Positions 36,920 through 46,877 of a DNA stretch of 64,000 nucleotides are shown here, in pieces (position 1 is the stretch's first letter; each line of letters begins with the position of its first letter). The position numbers and the translations under genes are program-made. Source of the stretch: Flavobacterium sp. (GTDB lineage: Bacteria; Bacteroidota; Bacteroidia; Flavobacteriales; Flavobacteriaceae); assembly GCF_024710485.1 (NCBI RefSeq), contig NZ_JANJUQ010000023.1, positions 105,328 to 169,327 of the forward strand, in the 5' to 3' direction. Under the pieces are notes generated by a model that saw nothing but the letters and a program-made list of their open reading frames with translations, was not told where the DNA came from and ran no database searches.

Positions 36920-39900
36920 ATGTCATTAAAAAAATTACTCGTTGCGTTTATTTTGGTGTTGTTTGGAACTGTTAGTTCGTTTGCTCAGATTGCGATACCG
37001 AACACTTCGCCAGTCACTCAAAATTTTGATGGGATTGGAAATACAGCCACAGCAACATTGCCAAGTGGTATTAAAATTGGCCAAAATGCTGATTATACAA
37101 ATGTAGCAAATACAACAGTAACAAATCTAGCATATGGTTCAACAGGTGCGGGTGTTGTGACAGGTACTTCTTCGGGGGGCTGTATAAATTGGGCGAATGG
37201 AATTACAGCTTCATCAACAGACAGAGCTTTAGGTTTTTTGACTACTGGAAGTTATTCTAGCCCTAGAACAATTTTTGTTGCAATTCAAAATACAGGTTCA
37301 AGTAACATTACGGATTTGTCTATAACTTTTGATTACGAAAAGTATCGCTCAGGAACTAGAGCATTCAATTGGGCCTTTTTTCACGGGGCAACTTCAACGG
37401 CAGTTAACACTTCTGCGACAGCTGGAGATCAGGCTTATGCTGCTGATGCCAATAACACTACAATCAATAATCCACCAACGTCTATTACAAAAACAGTAAA
37501 CTTAACAGGATTAAACATAGCACCTTCAGGATTATATTATTTGTGTTGGACATTTACGGGTGTGGGAGGTTCAACTAATGGGCAAGGAATAGGAATAGAT
37601 AATTTAAGTCTCACGGCAACATTTTCTGGTCCAAGCGCTACCCTAGCCGACAACGGCACCCAAATCGCCGCCAACACCGTAGGCCAAGGCACTACCAATC
37701 ATATTTTGTCTTCGTTTCAAGTCACCGTTGCCAATGCAGTAGCTACTTTAAACACGGCTTCGTTTACCACTTCGGGCAATTACCAAGCGGCCGATATTGC
37801 GGCTTCGGGCTTTACCCTTTGGTACAGTGCCACAAACACTTTTGGGTCGGCTACGCCTTTGGGCACCTTAAGTTCGGCATCAGCCGGCAGTGGGGAAACG
37901 CTCAATTTTACAGGCTTGAGTCAGTCGCTGCCGGTAGGCGTGGGCTATTTTTGGGTTACCGCCAATATTGCTTCGGGCGCTACCGTTACCCGTACCATCA
38001 ACCTAAACGCCATAGCCAATACCAACTTAACGTTTGCCTCGGGTACCAAATCGGGCAGCGCAACTGCCGGCGGTACGCAAACCATTACCGCACCGGTTTT
38101 TATCACCGCTATACCCGGTTCATGGCATGTGGGTGCTACTTGGGTAGGAGGGGTAGTCCCGTCAAGTACCGATAACGTAATCATTGCTCACAATGTAATC
38201 AACGTAACGAACGCAGCCGCCATTTCCCGTGGTGCGGGCACTACTACGGTTGTTAATGCCGGAGTGAGTTTGTCTACCGGTGCGTTTACTTACACCAATG
38301 GCGGAACAACCACCGTAAACGGAACTTTTATCATCCAAAACGGAGGCTGGGCCACCGGAAACAATTTTGTTTATGGGCCGGCCAGTACGTTAACTATGAA
38401 TCACAACACTGGAGTTCTTTATGATGTTAATCCGTCACAAGCCTTTTGGCCGGTAGCCAATCCGCCGTTTAACGTAACTATTTCGGCCAATTCGCCAACA
38501 AGCATCAATATGATAGTTGGTCCTGTGAATGGAACCTTAACTGTGAGCGCTGGTTTGGTTGTTACTGTGGCCAATGCTCTAACCGTAAATGGGACAGCAC
38601 TTTTAAATAACGGATTAAATATTGCTACGGCCAATGCTGTAACGGCCAATGGTATACTGCGAATTAATGCCGGGGGCTTTATCTTAAATAATTCACCTAT
38701 TTACGGCAACGCTTCTATTTTAAGATATTTCTCAGGCGGTACCTACGGAAGAGGTGCTGAATGGATGGCTCTGGGAGTAGGAACCATAGGCGTAACACCG
38801 GGTTATCCGAATAATGTTGAAATTCAAAACAACACTACGCTAGATTACATCAACGGAGCCGCTTCGGGTGCCGTAGGTATTAAAGCCATGGCCGGTTATT
38901 TAAATATTGCTACGGGTGCGGCACTTCACATGAACTTTGGAAGTGTTTCTGCCGGAGGTGCTTTAGTAGTAGGCGGTGCTGTTACAGTTAACGGAACTTT
39001 AACCCTCGGACAAGCCGCAGGAGACGATATTAAAATAGGTGGTAACTTAGCCGTTACCGGTACCTTTAACGGCAACGACAGAGCAGTATTCTTTACCGGA
39101 ACTACACAAACCGTAACGGCTTCAGCCACGCTAACACTGCCTTATGTGGTGTACCAACCGGCTTCGGGAAGCACCACGGTACAGTTAATCGGAACCGGTC
39201 CTTACATTGTTTCGGCTCCGCTGGGAGGCAATGCCATCAGCTTTAGCAATGCCGGCGATGTTTTCGATATCAACAACAGAACATTAACCATCGGAACCAC
39301 CGGTTTGGCCAATACCATTAGTGGTGCCGGAACCTTTAGAGGCGGTAATACTACTTCGGCTTTAACACTTTTAGGAACAGGCTCCATAGGTACCCTGCGA
39401 TTTAGCGGGACTGCTGCCCAACAAACCGTAGCGAATTTCACTGTTAACCGTACTTCGGGCGCTATTGCCGCAGTGATGGGTTCGGCGGTAACCATCGGCA
39501 CCAATTTGGCTTTAACGGCCGGGATTGTTGACCTGGATGTGAACACGATGACTTTAAATGCGGCAGCTACCATTTCGGGAGCAGGGGCTTCCAATTATAT
39601 CATTGCCGAAAACACCGGAATTTTAAGAAAAGAGTTTACAGCCCTCGGAAGTTTTGTGTTTCCGATTGGGGATAAAACCGGGACTATGGAGTACTCGCCG
39701 GCTACCATTAACATCACCGCGCAAACAGGATTAGGAACCGGTGATTATGTAGGAGTGTCAGTAGTAGATGCCAAACACCCGAACATGACCGCTACTTTGC
39801 ATTTCATCTCCAGATATTGGTCGATTACCAAAGCCGGGACTTTTACCGCTACTTACGATTTCAGTGCAAATTATTTGACAGCCGACATCAGCGGTACACA

Positions 39901-42900
39901 AACCACTTCGCTTTCTCAACAATGGGACGGCACGGCTTGGTCGCTCACCGGAACAAGCCCTTTGAGCAGTAATACATTAACACTAACTAACATAACAGCT
40001 TTACCAACTACCAACCATTGTACAGGAGGTTTGCGCGATCCTGAGATCAACATCAAACAAGGCGCAACCAGTTATCCGTCGGGTGGCACAGGCTATACTT
40101 TTACCAGTACTACCTCCGGCGCTTCAACTTCGGTCACTTTTACCATAGAAAATTTAGGCAATCAAAATTTAATCATCACCGGAAATACCTTTACCGGAAA
40201 TCCGCCATTCAGTTTAAATCCGGCGCTAACTTATCCTATTTCGATAGCCAATAGCGGGACAACAACATTTACCATTGTATTTGCGCCCACTGTTCCCGGA
40301 CCATACAGCGGCAGCATCACCTTTGCCAATAACGATTCGGATGAAGCCAGTTATGTGTTGAATTTTTCAGGTACTTGTTTAGGCAGTGCTGCTTCGGATA
40401 TTTTAAAGGTAAATTTGTCTGAACCACTAACCATTCCAAGTACTAACATAGGCACCATAGCTTCAGTAACCGATGGAGTAGAAGTATGGCAATTTAATTT
40501 AAGAGATGGTGGCGCAACAGCCGATGCGGATTTATTGCCAACTATCATGACCAATTTGATCATTACCCAAATACCAGCAGACGAAATAGGCAACTGGAAT
40601 GAGGCCATAGAAGATATTGTTTTGGTAGATGTTTCTTTGGGAACCATTTTGGCGCATGGTGTTGTGACTACTAATCAAATTCAGTTTTCGGGATTTAGCA
40701 CAACAGCAGCCGATGGCGGGCAAAAATTATTGGCATTGCGATTAACTTTGAAATGTCCGCTGGGCGCAGGAGCTTTAGAAACCGACGACTTTGTGTTTAC
40801 CATTTCAAATGCGAATGTAACTTTTGACCCGTCAGGTTCCGGAAAAACCACTTTTACCGCACAGTCTTCTACCAACGACAGAAATGCGTTGTCTATGGTA
40901 GCCACTAAGTTATTGTTTACTACACAGCCAATTACCACCGGCGTTAACAGCACCATGGCTAACGTAGTGGTTTCGGCTACAGATAATTGCGGTAACTTAG
41001 ATATCAATTTCACCGGCAACGTTAGCCTAACAAGTACCGGAACTATGACCAGTGCGCCTATTACTGTAGCGGCTGTTGGCGGATTGGCCACTTTTACCGG
41101 AATTATTCATACCGTTGCAGGAACCGATTATACCATGGGAGCTACTGCCGTTGGCTTAACCGGCGCCGGTAGTACCTTGTTTGATATTTCGGTGGTTACT
41201 GTTTTAACGCCGGGCGATTTAGCCGTGTTGGCCATTAACACCAATACCGAATCACCTTCGGGCTGCGACTTGATCAGTTTTGTGTGTTTCCGCGATTTGT
41301 TACCGGGAACTACTTTATTTATTACAGATAACGGTTACGAGCGAAAAACAGCCGGCCTTTGGGGTGGAACAGAAGGCGTAATTACCATTACGCGAACCGG
41401 AGCCGTTTTACCTAAAGGAACCATCATCACCATAGAAACCACTACGGCCAACGTAACGTCAGGAACACATTACAACGTATATACTTGCGGAGCCATCGAT
41501 ACCAACTGGACCAAAACCGCTGTTTCCGGTGGAGGTGTGGGGGGTTTTAACCTTAATTCTGACGACGACGTTTGGTTTATGCAAGGCGGTGTTTGGACCA
41601 ATGATACCGCACATGCTTCAACCTATACCGGTAATGTGTTGTACGGCTGGACAGAAAGTGGCTGGGATTCGGCACCGGGAGGAGCTTCCGGCGATACCAA
41701 GTGGTCTACTTTATATCCGCAGAAAGAATGTTTCAGTACCATAGCCCCTCTTGGAGACGGTTTTGTAAAATATGACGATCCTAACAATCCCGATTTTTCA
41801 ACTTTAACCAACGGTAAATTTGATTGGATTGCTTCTATTAATAATCAGGCTAACTGGGATTCCTATGCCGATAACGCTGCTTTTGATGCCGGAGGATACA
41901 ATTACAAAGGCAATTGTACGTTAGTGGCTATCGATACCGATATATACATCAACGGAAGATGGAGCGGTCGCAAAGACACCAACTGGTTCAACTGTGAAAA
42001 CTGGGATACTTTAATAGTACCGGATGCTACGGTGGATGTTTTGATTCCCGACAATACGCTTGATCGTAAGGCAGTGGTAGACGCAACGGCACCGTTTGCC
42101 GTTTATCAAAATTACATTGCTAAAGCCAAAAATTTAACCCTAAGCGGTGAAGCCTTAGAGATATCCGGTAATGCTAACAATAAGTTGGAAATTCACGGCA
42201 ATTTAACCATCGCCAATACAGTGGCAGATGGTGCTTTAGATATGAATGACGGGAACAACGCTACTGCCGATGGGCAACTTTATTTGTATGGCAACTGGAC
42301 CAACAATAAAAACAACAATGCTTTTGATGAAGGTAACGGAACCGTGCATTTTGTTGGAGCACCAACACCGCAAATTATCAATGCCGTTGCGCCACTGGGG
42401 ACAGAAGTGTTCTACAATGTAATAATGGACAACAACTTCATCACTTCGGTGTCGAATGATTTGGTGGCTACGGGCGACTTGACTCTGGCCACAGGAAGAA
42501 CTTTGACGGCTAGTGTAGGCGATTATATTCGAGTGAACAACCGATTAACCAATAACGGTAACATTTTAATTGACGACGATGCCCAGCTGATTCAGGTTAA
42601 CGATACCGATACCAATGCCGGAGATTACACCAGCACTACTACAAAATTCCAAGTCAGAAGAGGCTTTACTGCCAAACATATTGATTATGTGTATTGGAGT
42701 GCTCCTATAGATAATTATAATGTAAGCGGCTTGCCTAGTGGTTTGCGCTATGCTTGGAATCCTACGCAAGTCAATACTAACGGTACCATGGGGAACTGGA
42801 CACCGGCCAGTGGTTTAATGGTGAAAGGGAAAGGCTATATTGCCCGCACGTTTAACGGTTCGGCTACGCCAATTACGGCTACACACACTTTCCGTCAAGG

Positions 42901-44116
42901 GAAACCACATAACGGTTTGTTTACCTTGCAAATTAAGCGCGGAACATACAATGGTGCAGATTACGATGCCGATCCCGTTAACACTACCAATGCCTTAACT
43001 ACAAAGTACGACGATAATTGGAACTTAGTAGGAAATCCTTATCCGTCAGCTATTGATGCAGATAAATTTATGGCACTAAACGCCACTAAAATTGAACCGG
43101 CCATTTGGATATGGCGACATGGTTTAGGGTTGTCCAACACCTCCAATCCGTATTATAATAATTTCGGATACAGCTACTTGCCGGATTATTTAATGTACAA
43201 TAGTTTGGGTTCGACAGAACCAAGTTTTAACGGAAAAATTGCATCCGGACAAGGATTTATGGTGAATATGCTGCACAGTGCCGGGACTTTATTTTCAACC
43301 GGTCCTGATACTTATGCAGACAATCTAACCTTTAACAACAGTTTGCGTTTAGGAACTAACGACGCCGTGTACAACAACTCAGCTTTCTTCCGAAGTGCTA
43401 CGGCAGAAACCAATTCAACCGATAGTGAAACTGTAATTGAAAAAAGCCGCATTTGGTTAGATATTATCAACACAACCGATGGACAGGTAGATACTACTTT
43501 GTTGGGATATGCCACCTCGGCTACTTTGGGAAGAGACAATACTTTTGATTGCTTTTTTGCGCCTAGAGGTAAAGTGAGTTTGTATTCGTTGATAGATCAA
43601 CAACCTTTCATTATTCAGGGTCGTCCGTTGCCTTTTGATATCAATGATCAAGTCCCGATGGGAATCAATATCGTTTCCAACGGTAGCCATACGATAGCCA
43701 TTAAAAAGACCGACGGAATTTTTGTGGATGATGTTACCGTTTATTTACAAGACTTAGCGTTGAATGTGATTCACGATTTAAAACAATCGCCTTATACTTT
43801 TACCGCCAATAAAGGAATCATCAACAATCGATTTGTTATCAGGTACACTAACAATACCTTAGGCAATACAGATTTGGAAACTTTAAGCAATTCAGTTAGA
43901 GTTACCGGTAATAACGGACAGGTTACGGTAACCTCTTTAAGAGAAAACATCAAGGAAGTAATGGTGTATGATGTTTTAGGCAGGGCATTATTAGAGGCTA
44001 AATCCATCAACAATCTTAACTTTAGCCGAGGGAATGTTACCCAAAGCAATCAAGCCTTAATTGTGAAAGTTACTTTGGAAAATGGGGCAACGGTGACTAA
44101 AAAAATAGTCTTATAG
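36920..44116 (+). CDS. Giant secreted adhesin-like protein with T9SS type C signal
   Basis: 2398 residues. Signal peptide ending SSFAQ; a beta-sandwich-like N-terminal domain (about 25-237: NFDGIGNTATATLPSGIKIG, GIGIDNLSL); a long Thr/Ala/Gly-rich stretch with beta-helix-like repeats (about 380-960); a choice-of-anchor D domain (about 1035-1150: TFTIENLGNQNLIITGN, FAPTVPGPYSGSITFANND); a domain opening GDLAVLAINTN with LLPGTTLFITDNGYE (about 1430-1680); further repeats; and a C-terminal sorting domain ending IVKVTLENGATVTKKIVL, as in ChiA-like type C T9SS signals. Probably exported to or beyond the cell surface. DNA of the first 710 bases is A+T-rich with ACA/GCA codons, while the rest prefers ACC/GCC, which suggests an exchanged N-terminus. 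Ligand unknown. Confidence 0.88.
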   Translation: MSLKKLLVAFILVLFGTVSSFAQIAIPNTSPVTQNFDGIGNTATATLPSGIKIGQNADYTNVANTTVTNLAYGSTGAGVVTGTSSGGCINWANGITASSTDRALGFLTTGSYSSPRTIFVAIQNTGSSNITDLSITFDYEKYRSGTRAFNWAFFHGATSTAVNTSATAGDQAYAADANNTTINNPPTSITKTVNLTGLNIAPSGLYYLCWTFTGVGGSTNGQGIGIDNLSLTATFSGPSATLADNGTQIAANTVGQGTTNHILSSFQVTVANAVATLNTASFTTSGNYQAADIAASGFTLWYSATNTFGSATPLGTLSSASAGSGETLNFTGLSQSLPVGVGYFWVTANIASGATVTRTINLNAIANTNLTFASGTKSGSATAGGTQTITAPVFITAIPGSWHVGATWVGGVVPSSTDNVIIAHNVINVTNAAAISRGAGTTTVVNAGVSLSTGAFTYTNGGTTTVNGTFIIQNGGWATGNNFVYGPASTLTMNHNTGVLYDVNPSQAFWPVANPPFNVTISANSPTSINMIVGPVNGTLTVSAGLVVTVANALTVNGTALLNNGLNIATANAVTANGILRINAGGFILNNSPIYGNASILRYFSGGTYGRGAEWMALGVGTIGVTPGYPNNVEIQNNTTLDYINGAASGAVGIKAMAGYLNIATGAALHMNFGSVSAGGALVVGGAVTVNGTLTLGQAAGDDIKIGGNLAVTGTFNGNDRAVFFTGTTQTVTASATLTLPYVVYQPASGSTTVQLIGTGPYIVSAPLGGNAISFSNAGDVFDINNRTLTIGTTGLANTISGAGTFRGGNTTSALTLLGTGSIGTLRFSGTAAQQTVANFTVNRTSGAIAAVMGSAVTIGTNLALTAGIVDLDVNTMTLNAAATISGAGASNYIIAENTGILRKEFTALGSFVFPIGDKTGTMEYSPATINITAQTGLGTGDYVGVSVVDAKHPNMTATLHFISRYWSITKAGTFTATYDFSANYLTADISGTQTTSLSQQWDGTAWSLTGTSPLSSNTLTLTNITALPTTNHCTGGLRDPEINIKQGATSYPSGGTGYTFTSTTSGASTSVTFTIENLGNQNLIITGNTFTGNPPFSLNPALTYPISIANSGTTTFTIVFAPTVPGPYSGSITFANNDSDEASYVLNFSGTCLGSAASDILKVNLSEPLTIPSTNIGTIASVTDGVEVWQFNLRDGGATADADLLPTIMTNLIITQIPADEIGNWNEAIEDIVLVDVSLGTILAHGVVTTNQIQFSGFSTTAADGGQKLLALRLTLKCPLGAGALETDDFVFTISNANVTFDPSGSGKTTFTAQSSTNDRNALSMVATKLLFTTQPITTGVNSTMANVVVSATDNCGNLDINFTGNVSLTSTGTMTSAPITVAAVGGLATFTGIIHTVAGTDYTMGATAVGLTGAGSTLFDISVVTVLTPGDLAVLAINTNTESPSGCDLISFVCFRDLLPGTTLFITDNGYERKTAGLWGGTEGVITITRTGAVLPKGTIITIETTTANVTSGTHYNVYTCGAIDTNWTKTAVSGGGVGGFNLNSDDDVWFMQGGVWTNDTAHASTYTGNVLYGWTESGWDSAPGGASGDTKWSTLYPQKECFSTIAPLGDGFVKYDDPNNPDFSTLTNGKFDWIASINNQANWDSYADNAAFDAGGYNYKGNCTLVAIDTDIYINGRWSGRKDTNWFNCENWDTLIVPDATVDVLIPDNTLDRKAVVDATAPFAVYQNYIAKAKNLTLSGEALEISGNANNKLEIHGNLTIANTVADGALDMNDGNNATADGQLYLYGNWTNNKNNNAFDEGNGTVHFVGAPTPQIINAVAPLGTEVFYNVIMDNNFITSVSNDLVATGDLTLATGRTLTASVGDYIRVNNRLTNNGNILIDDDAQLIQVNDTDTNAGDYTSTTTKFQVRRGFTAKHIDYVYWSAPIDNYNVSGLPSGLRYAWNPTQVNTNGTMGNWTPASGLMVKGKGYIARTFNGSATPITATHTFRQGKPHNGLFTLQIKRGTYNGADYDADPVNTTNALTTKYDDNWNLVGNPYPSAIDADKFMALNATKIEPAIWIWRHGLGLSNTSNPYYNNFGYSYLPDYLMYNSLGSTEPSFNGKIASGQGFMVNMLHSAGTLFSTGPDTYADNLTFNNSLRLGTNDAVYNNSAFFRSATAETNSTDSETVIEKSRIWLDIINTTDGQVDTTLLGYATSATLGRDNTFDCFFAPRGKVSLYSLIDQQPFIIQGRPLPFDINDQVPMGINIVSNGSHTIAIKKTDGIFVDDVTVYLQDLALNVIHDLKQSPYTFTANKGIINNRFVIRYTNNTLGNTDLETLSNSVRVTGNNGQVTVTSLRENIKEVMVYDVLGRALLEAKSINNLNFSRGNVTQSNQALIVKVTLENGATVTKKIVL

Positions 44117-44140
44117 CCTAATAGGAAATAAAAAAAGCAT

Positions 44141-44202
44141 AACGCTTAAAAGTCGGTATCTTCGAGAATAAATCTCGAGTCACTATCCGATTTTTAAGCG
44201 TT
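44141..44202. terminator. Two-tier hairpin between convergent genes
   Basis: Outer arms 44141-44156 and 44187-44202 form 16 pairs with one G-T wobble; within the loop TCGAGA (44162-44167) pairs with TCTCGA (44173-44178). It covers the last codons and stop of the cupin gene and probably terminates both transcripts. Confidence 0.7.
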
Positions 44203-45052
44203 TGTTCGTTTGGAGAATAGCTTGTTCGTTTTTGTAATCTATCCATTTTTGCCCTTTCCACCGGCGCATTAAATTGTCGAAATGACGCATTACAAATACA
44301 TTGTAAGCGGCTTTAGACAGATTGCTTAAGCTTCTCGGGAAGGCTCTTAAACTCATCGAAAATCCGGGAGTAACATATTTCATGTAGTGCCAATAGCCTT
44401 CGGGCATGTAAAGCATTTCACCGTGTTTTAAATCGGTTACCAATCCTTCCGCCTTTTGGAGTGCCGGCCATTTGTCAAAATCCGGCTGGTCAAAATCGAT
44501 GTCTTCTCTCGAAATTAGGGCATGAGGGACTTTATACAAATAAGGTGTTTGGTCGGGCGCAAAAAGAATACATCGTTTTTTGCCGTGAAAATGGAAGTGC
44601 AAAATGTTGGAGTAGTCAATGTCAAAGTGCATGAATACTTTGGAGTTTTCTCCGCCAAAGAAGAGCATCGGTAATTGTTTGACCAATTTTAATCCGATAT
44701 CCGGCCATTTGAAATCGTTTTTCAATACCGGAACTTCTTTCATCAAATTGTATAAGAAAATACGATAATTAGTAGGCTTGGCATTCAACAAGTCGATGTA
44801 ATCACTCATTTGCATTTGCGCATGTGCTTCGTTGAAGCCATCTTTATGTGAAACCGGTCGGTCATCATACAAAGGTACTATCTTATCACCGGCGACTTGT
44901 TTGATGTATTCCAGGTTCCACTTTTCAAAAGCAGGCCAATCTGCGGTTAGTTGTTCTACCACCACCGGTTTTTGCTTTTTAACATACAAGTTGTAAAAGT
45001 CCTCCTTTGAAATGGTTTTTACGCGTTCAATTTCTGTTAGTTTTAAAGACAT
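44183..45052 (-). CDS. Cupin-like (JmjC-related) Fe(II)/2-oxoglutarate oxygenase-fold protein
   Basis: 289 residues. Matches the cupin_8 family: N-terminal KPVVVEQLTADWPAFEKWN, metal-binding HxD in VFMHFDIDYSN, a LHFHFHGKKRCILFAP strand, and the distal His in MPEGYWHYMKY. Lys around KKRC may bind the 2-oxoglutarate carboxylate. Such proteins hydroxylate protein side chains (FIH-like or ribosomal oxygenase-like); the target here is unknown. The gene lies between the adhesin (convergent) and bioB (same strand, 100 bases upstream, separated by a terminator). Confidence 0.82.
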   Translation of the reverse strand: MSLKLTEIERVKTISKEDFYNLYVKKQKPVVVEQLTADWPAFEKWNLEYIKQVAGDKIVPLYDDRPVSHKDGFNEAHAQMQMSDYIDLLNAKPTNYRIFLYNLMKEVPVLKNDFKWPDIGLKLVKQLPMLFFGGENSKVFMHFDIDYSNILHFHFHGKKRCILFAPDQTPYLYKVPHALISREDIDFDQPDFDKWPALQKAEGLVTDLKHGEMLYMPEGYWHYMKYVTPGFSMSLRAFPRSLSNLSKAAYNVFVMRHFDNLMRRWKGQKWIDYKNEQAILQTNKRLKIG

Positions 45053-45072
45053 AGACTGTTCGTATAAAAGAT

Positions 45073-45102
45073 AAAAAAACTCCCGGTAAAAAATACCGAG
45101 AG
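45073..45102 (-). terminator. Terminator after bioB
   Basis: On the minus strand CTCTCGGTA (45102-45094) pairs with TACCGGGAG (45088-45080), one wobble, five-T loop, followed by seven Ts. Confidence 0.8.
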
Positions 45103-45152
45103 CAAAGTTATAAAAAGCTTAACAAATTAGTAATCTTTAGGATTATGTTAAC

Positions 45153-46238
45153 TTATTTTCCTTTAGTTGAGGCTTCTAAATTACGCTCAATAACATGACC
45201 AGGTCTTGACCATTTTGGCTTTTCTCCCAATGGTTTGTACTGGGAATCTTCGGCTTCCACAGTTTTTGGCTGCATGATTTTGATGAACGGTTTTTGCGGT
45301 TGCAATCCTAACATTTCAAACATTTTCATATCTTCATTTACGTCAGGATTAGGAGTGGTTAATAGCTTATCTCCGGCAAAAATAGAGTTGGCTCCGGCAA
45401 AGAAACACATGGCTTGGCCTTCGCGAGACATTTCCGTTCTTCCGGCAGACAAACGCACTTGTGTTTCTGGCATCACAATTCGGGTAGTGGCTACCATGCG
45501 AATCATTTCCCAAATTTCTACAGGCTTTTCGTCTTCCATAGGCGTTCCTTCAACGGCAACCAAAGCGTTAATCGGCACTGATTCCGGTTGCGGATTCAAG
45601 GTAGATAAAGCGACTAACATTCCGGCTCTGTCTTCAATGCTTTCGCCCATTCCGATAATACCACCGCTACAAACGGTAACATTAGTTTTGCGTACATTTT
45701 CAATAGTTTGCAAACGGTCTTCAAAACCGCGGGTAGAAATCACTTCTTTATAATATTCTTCCGAGGTGTCTAAATTGTGGTTATAGGCATACAATCCGGC
45801 TTCGGCCAAACGTTTGGCTTGGTTTTCGGTAAGCATTCCCAAGGTGCAACACACTTCCATGTCGAGTTTGTTGATGGTTCTTACCATTTCCAAAACCTGA
45901 TCAAATTCTTCTCCGTCTTTTACATTACGCCAAGCGGCGCCCATACAAACGCGGGAAGAACCGCTGGATTTGGCTCTTAAAGCCTGTGCTTTTACTTGGC
46001 TAACTGTCATCAAATCGTTGCCTTCTATGTTGGTGTGGTAACGAGCGGCTTGCGGACAATACCCACAATCTTCCGGGCAACCACCGGTTTTAATAGAAAG
46101 TAAGGTGGAGACTTGTACCACGTTAGGATCGTGATGTGCTCTGTGAATCGTGGCTGCTTCGTAAAGCAAATCCATCAGAGGTTTATTGTATATAGCGATA
46201 ATTTCTTCTTTAGTCCAATTGTGTTTAGTCATACTCAT
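45153..46238 (-). CDS. bioB: Biotin synthase
   Basis: 361 residues from MSMTKHNWTKEE. Radical-SAM enzyme that inserts sulfur into dethiobiotin. Seen: the 4Fe-4S motif CPEDCGYC, MGAAWRNVKDGEEFDQVLE, YNHNLDTSEEYY, ICGGIIGMGE-type segment (here CSGGIIGMGES), and FFAGANSIFAGDKLLTT with the Arg of RLSAGRTEM as 2Fe-2S ligand. An in-frame GTG 24 bases upstream lies inside the promoter -7 box and is rejected. bioB is 12 kb from bioFDA and on the other strand, so biotin genes are split within the window. Confidence 0.97.
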   Translation of the reverse strand: MSMTKHNWTKEEIIAIYNKPLMDLLYEAATIHRAHHDPNVVQVSTLLSIKTGGCPEDCGYCPQAARYHTNIEGNDLMTVSQVKAQALRAKSSGSSRVCMGAAWRNVKDGEEFDQVLEMVRTINKLDMEVCCTLGMLTENQAKRLAEAGLYAYNHNLDTSEEYYKEVISTRGFEDRLQTIENVRKTNVTVCSGGIIGMGESIEDRAGMLVALSTLNPQPESVPINALVAVEGTPMEDEKPVEIWEMIRMVATTRIVMPETQVRLSAGRTEMSREGQAMCFFAGANSIFAGDKLLTTPNPDVNEDMKMFEMLGLQPQKPFIKIMQPKTVEAEDSQYKPLGEKPKWSRPGHVIERNLEASTKGK

Positions 46239-46259
46239 AAGTGCAATTTTATAAAGCAC

Positions 46260-46267
46260 CAAAAGTA
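46260..46267 (-). promoter_or_regulatory. bioB -7 box
   Basis: TACTTTTG on the minus strand (46267-46260). ATTG lies 20 bases upstream as a one-mismatch -33 element. No BirA-type operator was recognised. Confidence 0.5.
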
Positions 46268-46316
46268 GGTAATTTGTCTGTAAGTTACAATGTTGACTGT
46301 AACAAAAGGAAAGGAA

Positions 46317-46757
46317 TTAATCGGAAGAGGAGGTTTTGTTTCTCCAAAGTTGCATGGCTATAAAAACCACAATAACGGCTGAGGCGATTCCTTCAAAGAA
46401 AAGACCCAAGAGGTATTGATTGGCAGTTGGGTTCCCGCCAAAAATAAATTCCCCGGAGAGCTGACCTACATAGTCATCGCCACCTTGTAAATAAAGATAG
46501 CCTGTTAACCCTAAGATGCTTAAAAATACACCGATGAATGCTGTTAGTCCGGCGGAAATCAAGTTGGTTACATAGCCGGTTTCGTCGTCTTTAAAATTGG
46601 ATTTTAAAGTGCATCGAACACCATAATAAATAATGGCGGCGTTCAGAATTCTGAGGTAGATGATTTTAGAAAAGCCAAAAAGCTCCATCATCAAAAAGAA
46701 AAACGAAATACCGAAAAAAATCAATATACCGTTCGAGATTTCTTTGGTTAGTCTCAT
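46317..46757 (-). CDS. Four-helix membrane protein of unknown function
   Basis: 146 residues with four hydrophobic segments: about 10-29, 31-47, 66-92 and 114-136. No family recognised. The gene is single, with a hydrophilic loop containing GGDDYVGQLSGEF between helices 3 and 4. Between ribF and bioB on the same strand; neither spacing nor sequence links it to either. Confidence 0.6.
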   Translation of the reverse strand: MRLTKEISNGILIFFGISFFFLMMELFGFSKIIYLRILNAAIIYYGVRCTLKSNFKDDETGYVTNLISAGLTAFIGVFLSILGLTGYLYLQGGDDYVGQLSGEFIFGGNPTANQYLLGLFFEGIASAVIVVFIAMQLWRNKTSSSD

Positions 46758-46877
46758 CTTGCAATGTTTTAAGTTAAATGCAAAATAGCACTATCAAAGA
46801 TAGTAATTTAACCTAAGCAAAAACTTGAGATTAACAAAAAATAATATTTAAAGTTTTGTAAGTCAGTAATTTGCGTC

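Noticed and set aside
37819..38175. A 118-codon frame within the adhesin gene
   Set aside because: Out-of-frame reading of low-complexity coding DNA in the 2398-residue gene, which has a signal peptide and T9SS end in the main frame.
46100..46270. A biotin-responsive BirA operator before bioB
   Set aside because: I could not find a palindromic BirA-type site there; only the -7 box is supported.
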